From positions 186,001-250,000 of the forward strand of contig WBMQ01000006.1 of the NCBI GenBank assembly GCA_016630905.1: a stretch of 64,000 nt of DNA, given 5' to 3'. Position numbers and translations under genes: made by a program. This document shows, piece after piece, positions 1 to 12,127 of this stretch. The notes beneath the pieces are model-generated. The model was not told where the DNA came from and ran no database searches. It saw nothing but the letters and a program-made list of their open reading frames with translations. This DNA comes from Capillidium heterosporum. Its lineage: Eukaryota > Entomophthoromycota > Entomophthoromycetes > Entomophthorales > Capillidiaceae. The number at the start of each line of letters is the position of its first letter. The stretch's first letter is position 1.

Positions 1-1900
1 ATTCCTTCAGTATATATTGGTTAAATATCGGCCTATTTACTCAAAATTGAAAAGCAGGGGAAAAAGTGTCTGAAACGAAGGGGGTTTGATAAATTGAAGG
101 AAAGAATGAAGGATCGCAATTATATATAGCAAAAAATAAAAGCTATACTTAAAAACTAAGCTATGTATACTGATATCTGAAATCAAGTGTTGATTTATGT
201 CCTTCACTCTACAGAAATAGGTCAATCTCCTATGGCTGTCATCAAGGTTCAGTAGTTCTTGGGAGTAAACCACCATATTTTTGTAGGAAATAAAGTCAGG
301 AGGTAGGGATGCTATGAGCTATAATCATGACAGTCCAAGTTGATGGCACCTCCCTAGTCAATTAACTCTCAATATTCTAAACCTGAATAAATATTATTAG
401 ATAAAACCTTTCTATCCTCTATTCCATCCAAAATTCTTTTCAAGCTTGCAGCTGATGAAAAATTTATCTGAAAAGTTTAGAATATTTATTCATGATTACT
501 ATATTATAGTCCTACCATGCAATTAACTTATTTGAAATTGTATATATAGCTTTTATTTAATATATCGAGCTAAAAGTGTCATCAATTTGGATTACCATCC
601 GCTCAAACTGTAACAATAAGCAGAATAACTCACTAAATCTTGTAATATATCGATATACAGATACTAATTTATATACTAGTTTAACTTTTATTACTTTTCG
701 TCTGAAGTGTACCTAATGCTATGCTTGCTTTATGTTTCTACTTTGAAACGTACATTTAATGGGCATATAAGCAACTATGTTTAAAATTACCGAGCCAATT
801 CAAAACTGACATTATTTTAGAGGTACTCTTTCATGGCAACATGGATGAACTACTTCTGAATACCTACAACACTAGCCTGTATTACTACTTATAGTATAAA
901 TCGTACACATTTAGAATAAGTTTAATTAAAATATTCAAGTGCTGTTGTTTAGGTCCTTTTAAAACTTGTAGGAGGGCGTCATATCTGAAATTAGTGGTAT
1001 AGGTAGATGGCAATGGACTTTCAAGGAGCCATTAACCTTCAACCAATGGCCTAAAAGTCTAATAGAGTTTAAAGCTTCAACCTATTATAAGATGTTAGGC
1101 AAGTTAATATTAACGGTTAACAATGAAATAAAAGTTCACCGATCTACCTATGAAGTTTATTGAGACTGTAGTAGAAATGTTGGCTTGTCTTAAACATTTA
1201 CTTTTAGTTGGTAGGACTAACTTTTAAAACCCAAAACGGTAGTTTGGGTTAGTAGGTGGCTTGTGGATGGGAAGCATTTCCTATTGAAAAGTTTAGGAGA
1301 GTAGGGATAGTGTGGCGTGGCTTTCAAATGCAAAAGATAAAGTAAACTTGTTGAACATTACCCGTTTTGGTATCTTCCTCTACAACCTAAAACGTAAAGG
1401 GTAGAAATAGAAGTTTGCAGTGCACCTATGTCGCAAAACTAACTTAGTTACACCATCCTATGTAACGTTCAATTGTTGGTATCTGCTTTACCAACTATAC
1501 TTTACACGTTGAGAATTAAAGTGGTGCTGTATATCGAAGATGGGCCAGAAATTTAAAACCAAAAATGGCTTTGGCTGTTGTAGTTGGAAACATAGTGCGC
1601 CTTGCTTTCCATAAAAATTCAAGTGTAGATAACTGTTGTTCACAAGTAGGTTAGTACGACTAACTTTATTGGGAACTTGGATTTTGCCCCACCTAGTCTT
1701 ACCTTAGTCTAAACTAATCCCTTTAACCTTAATTAAAGTTTGCAAATGCATCCCCTACCTGCCTACATCCCACCCAAAGTTTAGTTGAGTTGGGTTTAGC
1801 TCAAGTTGTAATCTCCGACTACAGTTACTAATACATGGCACCTAAACTTAACCCCTTTACAAGTGATTTAGAGGGTAGGGAGGATAGATCTTTTCATTTC
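1..1900. other. Gene-free stretch upstream of a zinc-finger gene
   Basis: No supported gene is seen. The only open frame of any length (79 codons, minus strand, 37-276) has no recognisable product and no family resemblance. The stretch probably holds the long upstream region of the C2H2 gene that starts at 1982. Confidence 0.5.
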
Positions 1901-1906
1901 ACCAGC

Positions 1907-1914
1907 TATATAAG
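1907..1914 (+). promoter_or_regulatory. TATA-like box of the C2H2 gene
   Basis: TATATAAG lies 68 bp upstream of the ATG at 1982. Similar TATA boxes stand 40-75 bp upstream of several other genes in the window. Confidence 0.5.
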
Positions 1915-1981
1915 TTTGTGGAAGAGGACTAAAGTTGCGTAGAATTAATTTATTTAGATTCAAAGTTGAAATTAAATTGAG

Positions 1982-2539
1982 ATGTCTATATCCTGTACTC
2001 TGACCAACACCTTGACTAACCCTATCGACTTGTCGGCAAGCTACGACCACAGTTACTTCCCAAAAGTTCATGCCAACTCAGCCAGCTCCAACAGCTATAT
2101 AGTGTTGCCACCACTATCTCCCAGTAAATCCAACTCTAACTCGCCAAGTACGTCAGAAGATCTAGTTACCAAACGACTCCCATCTTTACGCCTAGTCTTA
2201 CCCGAATTCTATAACCCAAACCTTCACAGGCTAACGCTGCCATCCCTACCTTCCCATCAACCCAAGCTAGATTACGACTTGCAGCCTACCAAAAAAAGTT
2301 TTACCCACTCTTACGTATCCCTTTCCGAGCAGCAGAGTTACAAACCACGACCTCGACGTAAGTTCGAGGAGGTAGAGCGTCTGTACCAGTGCATCCACCC
2401 CAACTGTTTAAAGTCATATGGCGCCCTCAATCATCTAAATGCTCACATCGTCTCCAAAGGACATGGATTGAAGCGCCAACCTCAGGAGTTTTTAGTAATG
2501 CGTAGGGCTTTGAAACTGAGGCAGAAGGCTCAAAAGTAG
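1982..2539 (+). CDS. C2H2 zinc-finger protein, fungal transcription-factor type
   Basis: Single-exon frame of 185 residues. The N-terminal two thirds is rich in Ser, Asn and Pro and looks disordered. A single finger near the C-terminus uses C137, C142, H155 and H161 (C-x4-C-x12-H-x5-H), with the core KSYGALNHLNAH followed by a basic LKRQPQEF segment. This KxYGxLNHLNAH signature is one I know from fungal C2H2 regulators, so a nuclear DNA-binding role is likely, but the target is unknown. The ATG follows a TATA-like box by 68 bp, and AATAAA is present at 2625, shortly after the stop. The protein is short for the class and carries only one finger. It stands alone, with about 2 kb of non-coding DNA upstream. 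Confidence 0.8.
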   Translation: MSISCTLTNTLTNPIDLSASYDHSYFPKVHANSASSNSYIVLPPLSPSKSNSNSPSTSEDLVTKRLPSLRLVLPEFYNPNLHRLTLPSLPSHQPKLDYDLQPTKKSFTHSYVSLSEQQSYKPRPRRKFEEVERLYQCIHPNCLKSYGALNHLNAHIVSKGHGLKRQPQEFLVMRRALKLRQKAQK

Positions 2540-3545
2540 TTTTGGAGCCAGTTCGATTGTGTTTTTGAAGAGGCATAGATGTAGGCTAAATCTAGTTATT
2601 GAAATTGTATTTTAGTTAGTTTTTAATAAAGATGTTTTTGTTCAAGTTATGTCTTTTAATAGATATATACATTTATTAAACTGGCCTAGATAAAGCTTAT
2701 GGTTTCCTATACCAATATCTTGATCGTGGATTTCAAAATTTCAAGGGGGTGGCCCTTGAGAAACAGCCAGACTTTGGTCTACGAATTTGAATTCCTATCC
2801 CTCTTAAACCAACCTAAAAAGAGAGAACTAATTGGTATTCTAATACTAAAACAACTCCCACCTGTATTTTAAACTATGGGTGCGGCATATCTACGACCGG
2901 CTTCTAAAGTTTATCCTTTGAAATTGGATATCAAATTTAAGTTTAATTTGCTATCCTAGTGCAACCACCAAACTCGCTACTAGTGCTGGCGCAATCCCAA
3001 CTAGCTATAAGTGTGCCTAATTTAAGTATATGAGCATAAATGAACTTAGTTCATATCCTAATTGCCAAAGTAGGTGATTAGAATCAAATATAGGTGAACT
3101 TGAAACGCAAGTTTAGTTTTCACCAACTAACTTTATTAGGTTGCTTTGGAAAGTAAGGATGTTTTCAGTTCTAATTTTATAAAGCAGGGTTAACTTTGTT
3201 GGTAATAGTATAGATAGAAATATCGATGTTCGTTTGAGTAGTAGAAAATTTTAAACCAATGTACGTTGCTAAATTTATTTTTAACGCCGGGTAATGGTTG
3301 AGGTACTGAACGCACACCAGTTTACCTAACATGCTAAACATTGCAAGGATTTAGGTTGTTGAACATCTACAAACAAAAAATTTTAATCCATACCTCTATG
3401 CTACCAATAGAAAATCAAAGTAGTGGCTACCAGCAGTAAATTTTAGACGCCATAAATAGCCGTATAGTTAGTATTGAAGGATCAAATACTAAACATCATG
3501 CTTGCTGGATAGCTACCACAGATCGTCAAGTTGTAAACAGTATTT
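2540..3545. other. Intergenic, nothing recognised
   Basis: Contains the 3' end of the C2H2 transcript (AATAAA at 2625). No other gene, RNA or repeat could be supported. Confidence 0.5.
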
Positions 3546-3549
3546 ATTA

Positions 3550-4790
3550 TTGACTTTTAGTGCTTGAGTTTTGGGAGGAAAATTCCAATACAGTAGTGAT
3601 GACAAATATCTCAACTCCTAGTAGGACGTAAGCTGGAAGTTGATACCATATGGGTGATTCGTTCACTAATTCCGCTATAGTGACGTTTGGGATTTGAGAC
3701 TGAATAAGCTATAGTAAGGGCCAGTACTATAGAGAAAATATTGACAGATGGTAGTATACAAACTAGAAGCTACGCTCAGGAAAAAATCAATCTTTATACG
3801 TAGGATGGGACCTAATTTGTACCCTCTACCTTATAAAAATGGCATGAGGGGGTTTAGTAGTGGAATATTAGGATGATTAAAGTGCTAGTTATACCCAACT
3901 GTTCTAGCTGTAACCAGGTTGGTCTCACCATAGTCATCCCCATGATAATGTAGGCGTTGAATATATTATTTTTGATGGTTCAGAAAATTACAAAATAAAC
4001 AAGCAAATGATACACATTCAACGTCAATGTCAACTTCAACTCCTCGATCAATGGCTCGCTAAACTCGCTGGAAATTTGGCTTTGTCCAGTCAATTTCCCA
4101 GTTTGATCAGATTTTCCAAGCTATATTTGCTGCTATTTCCATTGATACTTATTTCTGATAACGAACTTTGATATGGTTTAATTTGTAGTTTCCCAAGATG
4201 ACAGGATTAGTTCTATTATGAAGGCTACAATTGCCTATCAAAAAGAGAGGCATAAAAGAAAACTTAAAGTTGATGAGTAAGGATACACAATGAGCTTTAG
4301 TAATTTATAGTTAGTTAAATAGGAAGCTAAGATATTTATGAGAAAATTATCCTTTTGAACTTTGTTGGCATAGAACACAGCTAGGGTAGCTTTGATGCCA
4401 CCCATATCAAACAAGAATAAGGCAAATAACCCTGTGTTATTTGATATTCAACTTCTTTACTGTATTAAAATCTCTTAGTATCATCAACATCAAGCCTACA
4501 ACATACAATATGGAGAATAAAATGATACTTTTGAATTTGTCGAGGTAGAGGTTGGATATGATTGTGCCTACTATCGTGAACAAATAAGCTGATAATTAAA
4601 AAGCATGGTTTATTTCAAAGATATCGAGATGTTTCAAACTGGTAATAAAGTACAAGACGAATAGTAGCATTATACTATAGAAGGCGAATCGTTCGCACAA
4701 TTCGGAGGTTAGGGTGATTTAGTTTTGGATGGAGATGGGGCCAGCTACCAATTTGGCTAATGTAGGGATACTGGTATATTCTTTCTTTAA
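3550..4790 (-). pseudogene. Decayed POT/PTR2 peptide transporter, copy 1
   Basis: Reading the minus strand from about 4790 downwards gives, with stops and frame changes, the whole order of the intact transporter at 15978-17606. Visible pieces are LVAGPISIQN, then SELCERFAFYS (the POT ExxERF motif), LYLDKFKSIILF, FDMGGIKATLAVF, RGYKLGPILRIKI, SPIWYQLPAY and TTVLEFSSQNSS. Many in-frame stops make it non-functional. It mirrors the plus-strand copy at 9197-10853 about the pair of barrel-protein genes between them. The ends are approximate. Confidence 0.85.
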
Positions 4791-5464
4791 TCAAAGCATC
4801 TCCTTGGTATCGAATTGTGTTGTATATTTTTAGTTTTGGTTAAATGGAATTATAGATATAGGTTGATCAGTGCTTGAAACTTAAATTTTAATTCTGGAGT
4901 AAATTGTATATTTTTATATCTGTATGTAAATGGGTTGTTGGAGTTCTATAATTACTCAACTTATGGCGTACATTTCTTATCTACTATCTGGCCGTGGATT
5001 TGGTACTATATTTCTGTATACTGATATCTTAATAAAGAATTAGTATTAGTAAGCTTAATTAAGAGGGTATTGGAGTTTTGGTGATTGCTTAAATCAAACA
5101 TACATTTCTTTTATAAGTTTCTGTAAGCTCAGGTATAAGCTGGTAAATTTGGTAGATTGTTAGATTGACTATACGCTTAGGGTATTGGAAGTATATTGTA
5201 TAAATTAGCACATTGACACCTAAGTTAGCTGCACCAAAAATTTAAGCAACTAATCCATAAAAACTTATATATATATATAAGGTCAACACTGAAAGTTCTA
5301 AAATTTTCCATCTATGATCCCATAGATTGAATGTCCTATTAGAAATGTATATATTTAACGAAAACTTGGATAATAGTACATTGATGTAATAGTTTATTAA
5401 ATATCTAATACTCTCTCCAAAAATATTTTATAATATAAAAAGGTAAGGATTATAACTATTCCAA
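4790..5464. other. Intergenic, AT-rich
   Basis: Holds what should be the old promoter of the decayed transporter and the 3' flank of the barrel gene. A short TA dinucleotide run lies near 5267-5279. No gene seen. Confidence 0.5.
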
Positions 5465-6043
5465 TTAAATCCATTTACCAGGAGTACAGTCCTTTACAGT
5501 GTAATAAGCACTGCCGTCTAGACCCTGAGAGTATTTAGCAAAGTTAGCTTTGGTCAAGGCGAATATGTTGATATCACTCTCCCTTTTACAAGAGTTACAG
5601 GTGTCACTTATGACGAAGCACCCGTTATGAACCTTGCCATTGGGCATCTTGGCGCCCTTGTACTTTTTGATGACGATCTTGGTCCCAAACTCCAAAGATT
5701 TTGATCCTGCCGATACGTAGGGAACAAGGATGTTTTCCTTGGAACCTAGGGCGCCAAGGGTGACTTTGAACTTTGTACACTGACTGTTGATGGCGTTGAC
5801 GAAGCGACCGTCTTGAAGCTGTCCGGAGCATTGGGTCTGCAGCGACTGGTAGAACTCCTTGGAGACTTTGGCAATCCTCATACCGCTTACATCCTTGATA
5901 GAGATCTTCTTGGCGATGGGAAACTCACTTTCGTTGCTAATCCAGTAATGAGTCAGAGTTGTCTTGGTGGCGACTATATGCTTGGGGATTAGGAGACTTA
6001 GTAGAGCAATCAAAGTTATGTTCTTTGCAGTGATTCCAAACAT
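5465..6043 (-). CDS. Secreted 3D/double-psi beta-barrel-like protein A
   Basis: Intact frame of 192 residues without an intron. Residues 1-25 form a signal peptide with a hydrophobic core (LIALLSLLIP), so the product is probably secreted. Mature cysteines are C72, C89, C142, C149, C152 and C186, enough for three disulphides. The stretch GTKIVIKKYKG, then HNGCFVISDTC and SDINIF resembles the 3D-type double-psi barrel, where a basic strand is followed by a xDT turn and a DIDLY-like strand. The family includes wall-active and expansin-like proteins, but I cannot assign a substrate. It is one of four copies here, about 60 percent alike by eye to the inverted pair at 11482-14107. A TATAAATAG box lies 41-49 bp upstream. 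Confidence 0.75.
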   Translation of the reverse strand: MFGITAKNITLIALLSLLIPKHIVATKTTLTHYWISNESEFPIAKKISIKDVSGMRIAKVSKEFYQSLQTQCSGQLQDGRFVNAINSQCTKFKVTLGALGSKENILVPYVSAGSKSLEFGTKIVIKKYKGAKMPNGKVHNGCFVISDTCNSCKRESDINIFALTKANFAKYSQGLDGSAYYTVKDCTPGKWI

Positions 6044-6083
6044 GTTGCCTTATACTTTTAAAATTTCGATGGGATTAAATCTA

Positions 6084-6092
6084 CTATTTATA
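6084..6092 (-). promoter_or_regulatory. TATA box of barrel gene A
   Basis: TATAAATAG on the minus strand, just upstream of the ATG at 6043. The same nine bases precede the barrel genes at 13529 and (inverted) 12060, so this promoter element travels with the family. Confidence 0.6.
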
Positions 6093-6099
6093 CCAGACT

Positions 6100-7330
6100 T
6101 CGATAAGTAGGCCACCAATCCAACCATCTACCACTTAAAGATGCCGAAATAGGATTAGTACAAAACAGGAACATATTGAAATTCTTGACAACCAAAGCTT
6201 CTTTGTTTTTACTATATTCGAACTAGCTCCGTTTTTGGAGAAATTCTTATATTATAATCTTACTGGTACAGTATATATTTTATAAGAATAGATATAGGTT
6301 GGTTTTAATAGTAATATACAAAAAATATCCAAGAAATATACATTAATGCTTGTCTAAAGTAAAGATACAATTGTATATAGGCCAGTATAATGTTTATCAA
6401 ACAATATGAGATTGTATATATGTGGCCATAGTCCTTATTAATACATTAAAAATAAAGTACAGACAAGAAGTTAACACGATAGTGGTATCGTGGCATGGTT
6501 TGGCTTTTAAAGTTTGACTTCAAAAGCATTCTGCAATTTATCCTGTTATAGCATTTGTTTTAATAAATATCGAAAGAAGTAGTTGTGAATGCATTTTTCT
6601 TTGCATAATAACTAGAGTGTATTAAATTGTCTTTTGAGTAACGGGCAGCTATTGTAATAAATTACAGTTATTTTTAGTAAAGGGTAAATGGACGTCGTGA
6701 CTATTCAAGCTGATTAGACCAGTGATATCTTAAGAGAATGTCAAAGACTTTGGGCATAAGTATTAAGATATAGTCCCTCTGTTGTGAATAGCACTTATAT
6801 TTTTACTAAGCTTTACTTAAAAAAGCTGTATATGTAATTTGGAAGAGAGATCATAAATAACTGTACATCGTGAGTATGGATCTAAAGATATTTTAATGTC
6901 ATTGAAGTAGACATATAGCATCCAAATAGTTTGATTCTGTATTTTCTTCTACCTCTATCTTCAGTATCATCCAAATTATTACTATAGAAGAGCATATTAG
7001 CCAACTTTTGAATCAAAGCTTTAAACCTAAACCAAGTCACGATACCAACATCGCATCAACTTCCTTGCTTGAATTTGATTTAGAATATATGATATCCGGA
7101 CTATAACCAAGTATATGTGTAGTTTAACATCATTTAATAAAAATTATCTTCAATATATACATTCTTGTAAAAAGCGGCAATGCACTTGCAAGAATTTCTA
7201 TAGAAAACAACCCCTTATAGCGGAGTTAGTCCAAATATGGTATATTGAGGGAAGCAGTCAAAACGAATTACAAATCTCTACGCTTTTATAGGGAATAACC
7301 AACAGATATATTGAAGATATGCTGATAGAA
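6100..7330. other. Divergent spacer between two barrel genes
   Basis: About 1.3 kb separates the starts of the minus-strand copy (6043) and the plus-strand copy (7402). No gene is seen. It corresponds in position to the 1.4-kb spacer of the second divergent pair. Confidence 0.5.
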
Positions 7331-7401
7331 AGTTTAGTATAAGTAGTGGTCCAGCTTCACCAAAGTCAATTAAAACAAAGAATCATAACCAGCAACAGGA
7401 T

Positions 7402-7982
7402 ATGTTTGGAACCAGTGCCAAGAACGTAGCTTTAGTCGCCTTACTAGGTTTCCTAGTCCCCAATTATGTTACTGCCGCCAAGGGAACCTTGACTCACTTC
7501 TGGATTGCCAGTGAGCGTGAGTTTCCTATTGCCAAGGAGGCCTCTATCAAGGATATAAACAACAAGGAGATCGCTAAAGTTTCCAACAAGTTCTACGTCG
7601 CTTTGAAGGTGGAATGCTCGGGATTACTAATGGACAAGCCGCATCATCAACGCCGTCAACGCTGATTGCACCAAGTTTCAAGTTGCTCAAGGTGCTCTAG
7701 GTTCCAAAGACAATATACTGGAACCTTACATGTCGGTAGGGATCCAACTCTTTGCAGTTTGGCGCCAAGATCGTCATCGAAAAGTACAAAGGAATTAAGA
7801 TGCCCAACGGTAAGTCGCACAACGGATGCTTTGTCGTCGGTGATACCTGCCAATCCTGTGAAGGGGATGGTGATATTAATGTCTTCACTTTGACCTATGC
7901 CAATTTTGTCAAGTATTCGGAGGTCCTCGATGGTAGTGCTGATTATGTCGTACAGAACTGTACCCCTGGCAAGTGGCTTTAA
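7402..7982 (+). pseudogene. Secreted barrel protein B, broken by two +1 frameshifts
   Basis: The first frame gives a signal peptide and 1-70 of the family, then diverges. The middle part (IINAVNADCTKFQV to SVG) is in the next frame, and the rest (NSLQFGAKIVIEKYKG to the C-terminus CTPGKWL) in the third. Both changes are single extra bases, near 7639-7640 (in a CC pair) and near 7742. The span is 581 nt; without two bases it would be 579 nt, exactly the length of the three intact copies (192 residues). All six mature cysteines survive in one frame or another and no other stop is needed, so inactivation is recent, or the insertions are sequence errors. A TATA-like GTATAAG lies about 60 bp upstream. 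Confidence 0.8.
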
Positions 7983-9160
7983 ATTTGAGTCGTCTGAAAC
8001 CTCTACTTTGATAATGCTGAAGTTTTAGAAAATGATGGTGAACTTTGAATAAATGGTTTTATAGTACTTGATTTATAAGTTTAAAAAGATAATCTATATC
8101 TATTTCAGTATACCTGTTGAAATTTTACGATCTATGGAAATATAAGCTGAGATATCAGATTCCCTAAAACAGTAACATATATTTGCTATGAATTAATAGT
8201 ATAAACCTCTAATTTAAAAACTTGGATATAACTATAAACGAAGCTTGACATTAGGGTCCATCTTGGGAGATTGTGCCCAAAATTATAAACTAACTATACT
8301 ATGAGATAGTATAAACAGCTACTTAACATGTAATTGGTCCTGGACTTGCTTTATATATTTTTGGAACGTACTATATATTGAATTTACGTATATACATGTA
8401 ATTTACTATGTTTGCTGGTGCCTTTAATTATAGAAAAATTAGTAATAAAAAGTTACTACTAAATGCCTTCTTGCCTCTTTTAAGATTTATAAAATTATAT
8501 ATATATTATCATAAATATCAATGATTTCTTCTTCAATGACATCTGTAGTCTAAGAACGATATCCGATCACCTATTGAGTTTACAATAGTTAAATTATGTG
8601 CTCTTGATTTCTCTGGATAGTCTTTTGCCAATAGCACTTTTTAATCTTTTAATAAAATATATAGTATGTAAACCTGAGAATGAAAATATTAAGAAAGCGG
8701 TGGCTTTGGACAATGCTTCTATAACATCCTTTATATCCGTTCTGCATAGTTCAACTTTGACAAAGATAATCGCTATTATTACCTATTATTTTATTGGAAA
8801 CCTAGCTATAGCTAACATAAAAATTGCCTTTCATTAGTCGAGATTTACAGTGGTTATTATAATCATGTAGCTTCAATAAGCTTATACTAAGATCCATAGA
8901 AATTAGATAGAAAAAACTAGGTAATAATTGCAATAAATCTAAAGCTCCAATTACTTTCTAATCGAGTTAACATCAGTTCATACCTTCAATTAATTCTTTA
9001 CTATGCTACCGATATACTAAGACTAAACAGCACCTTTTAGCCAATAGATATAGACATGTTAGAAAGTTATAGAAGCTAAATAGTCTAATAATAGTGAAAA
9101 TTGATGCCCACTAGACTTAAATTTAATAAGTATATATATTAATTACTGATTGATATCCAC
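7983..9160. other. Intergenic with one unexplained hydrophobic frame
   Basis: A 79-codon frame at 8598-8837 (plus) starts at a TTG and encodes a hydrophobic peptide with no family I know. It sits between two decayed genes and is more likely a remnant than a gene. Nothing else was recognised. Confidence 0.4.
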
Positions 9161-9161
9161 G

Positions 9162-9170
9162 TATAAAAGG
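9162..9170 (+). promoter_or_regulatory. Relict TATA box of decayed transporter copy 2
   Basis: TATAAAAGG stands about 35 bp before the old ATG (9197). The intact transporter has a comparable TATAAAAG at 15897, so the promoter element has outlived the gene. Confidence 0.5.
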
Positions 9171-9196
9171 AGTTTGAGATATCCAAAAATAAAAAT

Positions 9197-10853
9197 ATGA
9201 GTGCAGTGAAAGAAAAGCAAACTACATATACTATGGTTTCTAACTTTATTAAAAGACTTTTGCTGAGGTAAGATGCGATAGCGATAAAAGAACTCAACAA
9301 AGGCTCATTTAGCATTGACTCTTCAATTCAACTGGACCCCATCACATCCAATTATGGGTGATCTTAAATTTGTATTTATGTGAAAAATTCACTTTCTACA
9401 GTATAATCCTATTACTTGTCTCATAAACAACCACCAGTTTAAACCAAAGTGACACATTAGAAATTGTTATTCACCGTGTCTTCAAATCTCAGCTTACTTT
9501 CTCACTATTGTAGAAGCTGTAATATCCAACCTCTACTTGGACAGGTTTAAAACTATAGCCTCGGTCTTTATTTCTTATTTGACAGGGCTAGCTTTGATGG
9601 CCACCAGCAATTTAGATGTGATTAAGGAGCTAGGTATAGACAACAGTTTCGGATTTATTCTATTCAACTTGGAGTTGTTTGTCTTCAGGTTAAGTATAAG
9701 TGACATCAAAGCTATCATATATATGTTCTGTGTCAATTAGATCCACAATGATAAATTAATTGCTGATAGTTTAAATTACGATCCAACTACTAAAAAACCC
9801 AACAAAAACCCAAACTAAGACTACAACTTGACTATCAAAAATTCTTACATTACTTCTATTAAGCTGTAAATGTAGGAGTTTTGATAGATTTAGTATTCAG
9901 TCCTTTACTCATCAACTTGAAATACTTGTACATAATCGTATTCTTGGTGATGGCAGCTGCCTTCGTAGTAAGGTTCATTGCATTTGCTTAGGTAATTATA
10001 AGCTCAACTACATCAACATCAAAGGTAAGAACAATAGATTTCCTAATACTTATGATACAATAAAGCTTGTCATCTAGAACTGAAGGTTCACCACTATTAT
10101 CAGCAAAAACAGCTTTGATAGGGAGATCAAGATAAAGTACTGGTTAAATAGAGTCAAGCTTTTGGCTTAATTTAGCGACTCCTTCATTTAGGAGTTGAAA
10201 CATACTTTGAATGCATTTTGCCTGTTCATATACTTTATTATTTACTGGCTAATAAACAATAACATCTATAGTATCTTTATACTATAAGGTTGACTATGAA
10301 AGACCTAGCTGGCTACAACAAAAACAACTAACTGTTATCAACAGCCTCAGTCACCTTATGCATCTTTTACTTGAATCTTTTATCCTGCTCTATTTACGAA
10401 GCCGAGGTTACAATTTTGGTCCCATCCAATGCATAAATGCTGAGTTTGTCCTCAATATATTAGCAAGTTTGTTCATAACTGTGCCCTAACATTTTATTTA
10501 GTGTCAGTCCTTACTACGGATTTACCGACTCCATCTACAAGAATGCACATTTGTGCCAGTTTATCAATGATATATCGATCTGGTACCAGCCATCAGCTTT
10601 CGTTATGCTGGGCCACTAGCGAGGTTTTGTTACCACAACTGTAACTAAGCTTGTCTTTCAAAATTTGAGTCCTAATTTGAAATCTATAGGCATTACCATC
10701 TACTATATATCGCTATGTGATAGTTTTTAGGTGGGTATGATGTTTAGCATCTGGTTTTACAATCCCAACTATGTAGCTATTTATGGGATTTAGCCTGTGC
10801 TTATGTCTGTTACTATCACAGCCTTCTACTGGCAGTTTAGAAATATAAGTTAA
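9197..10853 (+). pseudogene. Decayed POT/PTR2 peptide transporter, copy 2
   Basis: Starts at an ATG and follows the intact transporter throughout, with stops and frame changes. Landmarks are SIDSSIQLDPITSN near the N-terminus, then a clean 67-codon stretch (9537-9740) containing LDVIKELGIDNSFGF and DIKAIIYMFCVN, the TYDYNLTIE-like DYNLTIKN, the RSRGYKLGP-like block near 10400, the WYQP block near 10580, and the C-terminus VTITAFYWQF. It cannot make a functional carrier. Its place, downstream of a plus-strand barrel gene, is the same as that of the intact transporter in the second unit. Confidence 0.85.
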
Positions 10854-11472
10854 AAGTATATTATAGCTATTTTCTATAGTGATTTGGTTATCTTGGCTCA
10901 TAAATTAAATTCTAAAGCTGGTATTTGATCAAGGTTATGAAAACTGGCTGCTATTTGATCGGTTTAAATCCATTACTGATCCCATTAAACCAAACCTTTT
11001 TACTACATAACTTAGATTGTATATAAAGCCATTATATAGATTCATATATCAAATTTTAATAGATTCATGTTTCTACGCATTAGGAATCCTTATAAATATT
11101 GTATACCCATTAAACCGTTTGCAATGGTGTTTCCTTTATATGTATCTTGTACAACTTGTATCTGATCAATTGATTTATATTAAAGCTATACTAATTCTTC
11201 GAACATTACGGTCTTAGATAAAGTGGTATAAAATGTAGATTTATTATTGAAAAAAAGGTTGAAGATATCAGTCCTGAGGTCAAAGAAGGTATAATCAGGA
11301 ATTATGATTTGGTCAACTAATTTAAGCTTATATCGATGGTTGCCGAAGCTGTAAACTCAGCCTAAAACTCCTTTCAATCCCAAAAATTTATAGCTGGTTT
11401 GTAATAAAGCCTATATGGATCTTTTGAAAATATAATTTAATAAAACAACACTTCATTTAAAAAAGCTACCAT
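10854..11472. other. Intergenic, nothing recognised
   Basis: A 66-codon frame at 11017-11217 has no recognisable product. This is the junction between the first and second barrel/transporter units. Confidence 0.4.
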
Positions 11473-11481
11473 AAAGTCAAC

Positions 11482-12060
11482 TTAAACCCACTTGCCAGGA
11501 CTGCAGTTCTGTACAACGTAGTCGGCACTGCCATCCAAATCCTCCGAGTACTTCTGGTAGTTGGCGTAGGTGAAGGCGTAGATATCGATATCTTGCTTCC
11601 CAGTACAGGTGTGGCAGGTGTCGCCTACAACGAAACAACCGTTGTGCGACTGACCGTTGGGCATCTTAGTTCCTTTGTACTTGGCAATGACGATCTTGGA
11701 CCCGTAGCTCAACGAGTTGGAGGCTACTGACACGTAAGGCACCAGTATGTTATCGTTGGAACCTAAGGCACCTTTGACGACCTTGAACTTTGTGCACGAG
11801 TAATCCATGGCGTTGACAATCCTGCCATCTTGGAGTAGACCAGAACATTCAGTTTGGAGGGAGCTGTAGAACTTCTTGGAGACTTTGGCAATCTCCTTAC
11901 CGCTCTCATCCTTGACGGAGACCTCCTTGGCGATGGGGAACTCCTTCTCGTTGGCAATCCAGTAATGGGTTAAAGTGGTCTTAGTAGCATCTACGTACTT
12001 GGGAGCTAGTAAGCCTACCAGGGCTACTAAAGCTAGATTCTTTATGTTGAGTGCAAACAT
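11482..12060 (-). CDS. Secreted 3D/double-psi beta-barrel-like protein C
   Basis: Intact 192-residue frame. Signal peptide 1-25 (hydrophobic core LALVALVGLLAP, then VDATKTTL). Mature cysteines C72, C89, C142, C149, C152 and C186. The barrel-like blocks are GSKIVIAKYKGTKMP, HNGCFVVGDTC and QDIDIYAF; the last two resemble the xDT...DIDLY pattern of 3D-type double-psi barrels. The product is probably extracellular; its ligand is unknown. The protein is identical to that of the gene at 13529-14107, because both lie in the arms of an inverted repeat. Codon use is more GC-rich and C-ending than the flanks, which suggests high expression. Confidence 0.8.
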   Translation of the reverse strand: MFALNIKNLALVALVGLLAPKYVDATKTTLTHYWIANEKEFPIAKEVSVKDESGKEIAKVSKKFYSSLQTECSGLLQDGRIVNAMDYSCTKFKVVKGALGSNDNILVPYVSVASNSLSYGSKIVIAKYKGTKMPNGQSHNGCFVVGDTCHTCTGKQDIDIYAFTYANYQKYSEDLDGSADYVVQNCSPGKWV

Positions 12061-12116
12061 GTTTTTTATTAATTATTTGATTTTTGTTATTGTCAAGTTT
12101 TGATAGAGATTGATCT

Positions 12117-12125
12117 CTATTTATA
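12117..12125 (-). promoter_or_regulatory. TATA box of barrel gene C
   Basis: TATAAATAG, inside the inverted-repeat arm, 57-65 bp upstream of the ATG at 12060. Mirror image of the box at 13464. Confidence 0.65.
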
Positions 12126-12127
12126 CT

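Larger units (their letters stand above)
11473..12127 (-). repeat. Left arm of a 655-bp inverted repeat
   Basis: Reverse complement of 13462-14116. I compared the coding lines one by one and found a single mismatch, 11623 against 13966 (GGC/GGT, silent). The arm covers a complete barrel gene, 67 bp upstream including the TATA box, and 9 bp past the stop. Similarity ends abruptly at both sides. Confidence 0.95.

Noticed and set aside
5267-5279. TA dinucleotide run as an origin or attachment site
   Set aside because: Short and typical of the AT-rich background.
8598-8837. 79-codon hydrophobic frame as a membrane protein gene
   Set aside because: It starts at TTG, lies among decayed genes and matches no part of the transporter or any family I know.
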